DNA of 64,000 nucleotides from Eonycteris spelaea. Its lineage: Eukaryota > Chordata > Mammalia > Chiroptera > Pteropodidae. The stretch is from positions 806,001 to 870,000 of the forward strand of contig PUFA01000171.1 in NCBI GenBank assembly GCA_003508835.1, in the 5' to 3' direction. The notes below the pieces were generated by a model, which did not search any database, was not told where the DNA came from, and was given only the letters and a program-made list of their open reading frames with translations. Positions 58,930 through 64,000 of the stretch are shown here, piece after piece; the stretch's first letter is position 1; each line of letters opens with the position of its first letter. The position numbers and the translations under genes are program-made.

Positions 58930-60985
58930 AACCATGAGCAGAAGTGTGGGCAGATCTTGAGAAATGCAGACATCACCATATGCATCATTTACCTTAAGTG
59001 AGGACTTTTCTTATGTCTCTGAGCAAGAAGAGGTTTTGATTCTCTATCAAGGAGAGAGTTGCTTTTGCTACAGAGCTTTAAAGGATTTAGTAGTTCAAGA
59101 TTCTTACGTATATACATCTGGATTTTCTTATTCCAGATTTTAGGTCGCCCTTTTCCCTATCAGAAGGACTTGCCAGGGCATTGTAAATTCAGCTCTTATT
59201 TGTAACTGCTACTTTTTAAATAAGATCTATTGCCTGATTTTAAGCACAGTCTACCTTCTGGCTGCTGGAGATGACAATCTCTTTAAATATTGTCATGACA
59301 AACCAACGGCTTTCACACTGTTTTGAGTTCATAGTTCCCTGATATGACCTTGTGCTTCGCTTCCTTCATCACTCTGTTGGCATACCACAGATCTTATCAT
59401 TACCATTCTCCCTTGCCTCTTAAAACCTAGAGATAAACTAGCATAAGCCAGTGCTTCTTTTTCACATGAATTCCATCCAATTCACCATAGGTAGGACTCT
59501 GATTATGTTGCTACTATATTATAGAAGTTACCATCATTTTGTTGGCATCTTAGTTTGGGTCGCTCTAGAAGAATATTCTCAAGCAAGGATTCAATTGCAT
59601 GTAGATTTAGCAACTCCCATCTCATTGCCCAGAGAAGTGGCACCTGGCCTAATTGTATTAATGACGATTCAGGTGAGTATTTAATTTCCCTACCTGCTAT
59701 AATGGGAAACAACAAGAGAGAGAGAGATAGAAGTGGACATTGACTCAGTCAAACAGCAATGTTTGCCCCAGAAAGTATGTAAGAAATATCACACATGAAC
59801 ATGCACATGTAGGTTACTCTTGAGAATTCTTGCACTTCTGGATACCCAGGAACAGTAACTCAAATGTATGTAAGGAATGCTAATTTAAATGAAATAATTC
59901 AGAAAAACTCACTTGAGTACTTTTTTGGTAGATAATAGTGGCCTGTGTTTACTTTGTAATCTCTCATGTTATATTCAAATTCACTTTGACAAATAAATAC
60001 TTTCTTTTTCTCGCAGAAAGTAGAAGCAGACAGTGGCAAGATTTTGCAATATCTCAGATAGTGACAGATCCAGAGAAACTTCTTCCCAATCTGCTGGGGG
60101 TAGATATTTTGCTTTTTCCCCATTTCTGTAGTCTTGTTCCAAGTATAAGGAATTTAATTAGCATGACATCCGTGCCTCTGCCTATGGCCTTACTCTTCCT
60201 TTGGAGAGGAAGGAGCAGCTTATCTGAGAGTTGAGTTTCACAACTTCTCTGATATTTGAGAAACTAGCCAAGCATAGTTTATTCCCCTTATCTTTTATTT
60301 CCCTTGAGATCTAGCTGTACAGAGAAAACACACATACAGTTTGACTTCTGCCATAAGTTTCACAGGGGCACGCCTCACCTCTCCACTCGAGGATGCTGTG
60401 GCAGTAAATTGTTGCCTATGATTGAGTGAGTAAATATGAGAAAAGCCCTTGGCCTATAAACAAGTCTAATTAATAAAGTGGTATTTTGATTTCTGTCTGC
60501 TTGATTACTTTTTGTTTTTCTCTTAATTAGTCCAAAACGTGGATATAAAAAGAAGGGTGTTATCTATTATTCCCACCCCAACATTGTCCTACATTCAAGT
60601 CATAGAAACAGAAATTTCCTGACAGACTTTTCTTTTTTGCATATAGTTACTTACAAATGACAGTGATTATAATGTTATGCAATTTCTTGTGATGAATATT
60701 GCTCCTCTTCCACAAATCTCACCTCTACAGTTAGATTTGCATTTTTTTAACCAAATTAGGCCTATATATCCACAGCTTTGCAATAACTGTGATATGCTTT
60801 TCATCATTCTTCTATGATTTTACTTCACAAAATAATTTTTAACAGACAAAAATTATTTTTCTTTTATTTGTTAATGACATTCATGTTGCCCATGGTTAAC
60901 ATTGCTAAATGTTATGACAGATTGCTTTATTTTTCAGGTATTAAAATGGACTGTTCAATGACAAGGCAAGTGTGTTGCTAAATTT
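58930..60985. other. Intergenic, nothing firmly recognised
   Basis: A segment at 59,545-59,740 ('tttgggtcgctctagaag') weakly resembles an LTR. Otherwise AT-rich without exon or RNA-gene signals. Confidence 0.4.
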
Positions 60986-60999
60986 GATATACAGGTACT

Positions 61000-61560
61000 A
61001 TGTTAGTTTGAGTTCTCTTGAAGCAGAGACTGAGACAAGCACTTTAGATGCTGATGTTTTATTTGGATGAGGTAGAGAGAGTTTCTGGTTAGAAGTTAGG
61101 AGAGTGAGGCAGGGAAAGAGGAAAAGCCTATAAAGGGCATTTACTGAGTTGATTTTTACTATGTGCAACAAGACCTCAATCTTACTTGGATCCTCTGTGG
61201 AACCATATAGAATGCACTCAGAATTGTCACCCCAAAAGACAGGAGATCAAGAGTCCAGGTCATTTGTCTAGTTACTCTCCTTTTTCAATCGATTGAGGGT
61301 TCTCCTTGCGTTAATTAACCACTCCCAACTTCTGGGCTGCCCTTTATGCAAGGAAAATAAAGAAAGGTGGAGTGATACAGTAGGGACTTTGGATGGGGAG
61401 GAACTTGCAGTTTGCATATAGTCTGTTCACCATAGCCACAGCTGAAGCCCAGATGAACTGAAGGGATGTGGCACAGGGCTCTAAAAGATCCTACTTTAGT
61501 TATTACCCAGAAAATGTTTAAAGCCAACTACTTGCTAAGTTCATCCCATCAGTAAGTACC
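61000..61560. mobile_element. Candidate ancient LTR
   Basis: Starts 'tagtttgagttctcttgaag' and continues with 'gagactgagacaagc' and 'gttttatttggatgagg', resembling the start of a common mammalian LTR-type repeat. Family and boundaries are uncertain. Confidence 0.35.
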
Positions 61561-62300
61561 CTAACTGTGGACCTGGTATGACTAACAATTATTTGCTTTT
61601 TCACAAATTCATGTTAAATTCCTTTCAGTCCTTTCAAATTACAGAGCACTCAGATATATCTATATCTTTATCTCACCTATCTATTTATCATCTATCAATC
61701 TGCTCTCTACTAACTTAATCAAAACTTCCTTTATCTTTCACTGACTTTGAGTTAGTGGTGCCTATTACTGGAATAATAATTATGTATTGATATTAATACT
61801 TAAATAACATTAATTGACTATTAATTAATTGATATTTGTAAGGAAATTTCTCCTCCTTACTTTTGTATGTGTATACTTCTCGCACAAAAGTTTGGGATTA
61901 TCTTGTGATTTCAAGATGATGGTTGTCCTGTTATGACTTACTTCACAAGAGTGAAGTCAGGGCTTCATAGGTCACTACATTCCTTTTTGAATCGTGCTAT
62001 TGGCAGGGAAGGAGGGCAATCCCCAGGGAGGAAACTGAATTTGAAAGGTTAGATTATTGAGTGGTGGGTGCTGAAAGAAACTTTTTTTTTTTTTTGAAAC
62101 CATCCACAATCTATATAAGATAAATAACTTATGCTCCGGAGGAAAAAAAAAATCATAATTTATAGTCCAGATTTATAGGCCAAACCCTAGATTCAGTTTT
62201 TTTCTGTGTATATTTTTCTTTCCTCTGGCATTAAATAAAATATTGTTGAAATGTTTAAGTCCATTGTTCTCCATAAATTATTTTATTTTAGTGATCTATT
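61561..62300. other. Intergenic, AT-rich, nothing recognised
   Basis: Includes an (ATCT)-like patch at 61,655-61,700 and a TTAATT-rich patch near 61,790-61,835. No gene. Confidence 0.5.
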
Positions 62301-62314
62301 CAACTATTTAGTAT

Positions 62315-62640
62315 TAGAAATTGGCTCAGAGGCTGGTCTTATTAACATCTTTATAAATGATGTGGAAAAGGAAGTGTTCACAATGAAATCCCCAAGTTTG
62401 CCAATGACCCCACGCTCTTCTGGTTAATGAAATGCCAAGCTGATGGAGATAAACTGCAGGAAGACCTAATGAAGCTGCATTGGTGAACAGAAAATTGACA
62501 TATGACCCTCAGAGAGGACAAGGATAAGATAATGAGCCAGTGCATTTAAGAAGAAAATCCAAACTATACTTGCAGAGTAATGGGCTTGTAGTTATCCATT
62601 ACAACTCAAGATCATCATTGTAGACTCTTCTCTCAGGACA
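62315..62640 (+). mobile_element. CR1/L3-type LINE fossil (reverse transcriptase C-terminus)
   Basis: Conceptual translation, with frame changes, gives LINIFINDVEKEV, then KFANDPTL, then DGDKLQEDLMKLHW. These match the CR1/L3 reverse transcriptase order (LFNIFINDL, KFADDTKL, LQRDLDRL). The catalytic-type FADD is FAND here and stops interrupt the frame. Such elements predate placental mammals. Confidence 0.75.
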
Positions 62641-63760
62641 GTGATAAGTCTACTAAAGGCTGATAAAATTCTGACAATCACCAGGAAGGGAAGGGAAACT
62701 ACAACACGGTATCCTTCTCTTACAGAAAATGGTGCAGATGTGTCTATTCTTTATTGGTCTGATCAGTATATTCAAGAATATAATAAAAAGAAAACAATAA
62801 AGGGTAAGACATCTGAAACCACCAAGAAGAATGGCAATGCTGCCATGTAAATGTAGACTAAAAAGATAGAAACTCAATATAGAATGGAAAAGTTTGAGAG
62901 AAAATAGAGTCCAAATTTTCAAAATCCTTAAGGAGTCTATTTTGTATGTGAACACTAGGTAACTCTCTTAAAAGAGCCGAAACAAATACAAAAACCAAAG
63001 GAAGTTTTCATTGACAGATTCAGCAGAGAGCAGATATTTGAAATTTCCTATGAGATTTTTCTTGATGAAAATAAAATTTCCAAAAAGAATTTAACAAAAT
63101 CTTGTGGTATGCATGTAATTTATTTAAGAGGGAAATGCTTATTATCTATTTATTTCTAGCTTTTTAAGCTTACTACTCTTATTACTTATCCCTTGGTGTT
63201 CATCAGAGACAGAAAACAAAACAACAAAAAAGCGGCTCTTAAGGACCAGTAGTTTTATGAGTTGCGAAGTTAAAAATGGAGATGTATAATTAGTACATGA
63301 GTTTCTCAAACATCTGTCACATCATATTGTTTAGTTACTATTGAGACAAGGCAGTGAACATCTAACAGATTTAATCTTTGTAAAACAGAAACATTTCTCA
63401 ACATTTTTCTTTCTTAAGCAATTTAATGAATTCTCATCTGGGGGAGACTAGCCAATATTAGCAAAATCCCTGTTGAAATAACCTGGCAACTCAGGAATTT
63501 CTTTATGATTTGAGTTTATGGTTTAAAATAATTGGGCCCCAACCTTAACTGTTTCCATACTTTTGATTTTTAATAATAAATTAAGAGTACCCTGGGGTAA
63601 AATTGGTCAACTGTAGTGTGACTGGTGTTATTCAAAAAACAACCGGAGAATGGTTATTTGACAGCCATGCGTAGACACAGTCCACTTATAAGAAAATTAT
63701 ATTCCATGATCATTCTCATTTGTCTAAAGATTTTCAAGGATGAACAGTAGTAAAAAAATT
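62641..63760. other. Intergenic, nothing recognised
   Basis: May contain further diverged LINE sequence just after the CR1/L3 segment. No exon signals. Confidence 0.45.
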
Positions 63761-63764
63761 CTCT

Positions 63765-63985
63765 AAGGCAGGCTCAACAAACATTTTTTGAAAAGGTCCA
63801 GATAATGAATATTTTAGGCTCTCTAGATCAAATGGTCCCTGGCACAGTTACTCAGCTCTGCCATTGTAGCACAAAGATAGCCATAGACAATATGTAAATA
63901 AAGAAGCAAGGCTACTTGTTCCAATAAAACTTTACTTCTAATAACAGGCACCAGGCTTGATTTGATTTGTAGGTCAGTTGACATC
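63765..63985. repeat. Ancient DNA-transposon-type repeat
   Basis: 'caacaaacattttttgaaaa', 'attttaggctctctagatc', 'ctctgccattgtagcac', 'agccatagacaatatgtaaa' and 'ttccaataaaactttactt' match a very common mammalian element (the 'cggcccgc...aataaagttttattgga' family) in antisense. I believe it is hAT-related, but the name is not certain. Confidence 0.55.
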
Positions 63986-64000
63986 TAAAGGGGTAACTGA

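Noticed and set aside
28000..64000. Exons of ANTXR2 or FGF5
   Set aside because: Both are expected neighbours by human synteny, but no exon of either was recognised. The spacing in human places both outside a window of this size.
1..64000. CRISPR arrays, operons, riboswitches, tRNA genes
   Set aside because: The sequence is mammalian. The tandem tracts are microsatellites with no spacer structure, and no cloverleaf with A and B boxes was seen.

Overview
This is placental-mammal nuclear DNA. It holds one protein-coding gene, spliced and on the minus strand. That gene is PRDM8, a PR-domain zinc-finger transcriptional repressor of the nervous system. The remaining sequence is regulatory or intergenic: CpG islands, ancient MIR and MER5 repeats, decayed L1 and LTR elements, and two retrocopies (a ribosomal protein S4 pseudogene and a 5S rRNA pseudogene). 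I saw no Alu, B1/B2, carnivore tRNA-Lys, ruminant or vespertilionid SINEs, so the genome is poor in lineage-specific SINEs. The A-tailed 5S rRNA copy weakly suggests a fruit bat. The species is not resolved.

Layout: 0-7.4 kb is the flank beyond the 3' end of PRDM8, with an orphan CpG island at about 4.1-5.25 kb. PRDM8 coding exons lie at 11,638-11,420, 10,430-10,199 and 9,795-8,194, all read on the minus strand, and a likely 3' UTR runs to about 7.4 kb. Intact splice junctions and near-identity to the remembered human protein make the identification secure. The last exon carries two separate one-base deficits in GC-rich runs that split the reading frame into three; I think these are more likely assembly errors than real mutations. 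From 11.6 to about 27.6 kb is the presumed 5' non-coding part of PRDM8, with CpG islands at about 13.4-14.75, 22.45-22.8 and 26.15-27.65 kb and a repeat-poor block at 12.1-12.7 kb that resembles a developmental enhancer.

From 28 to 64 kb is intergenic. From human 4q21 synteny (FGF5 beyond the PRDM8 3' end, ANTXR2 beyond its 5' end) this should be the PRDM8-ANTXR2 interval, but no ANTXR2 or FGF5 exon was recognised. It contains a rearranged L1 cluster (32.6-38.5 kb), several MaLR-like LTRs, the RPS4-type retrocopy at 50.2-51.2 kb, antisense L1/HAL1-like sequence (47.8-49.7 and 53.5-55.3 kb) and a CR1/L3 LINE fossil at 62.3-62.6 kb.

No new gene system was found. The most unusual structure is an exact 104-bp inverted copy of part of a MIR (30,072-30,175) inserted into an L1 at 33,521-33,624. 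The insert is bracketed by a duplicated 26-bp target segment and lies inside an L1 piece that itself appears inverted in place. This looks like a recent template-switching event, or an assembly artefact, and is directly testable.
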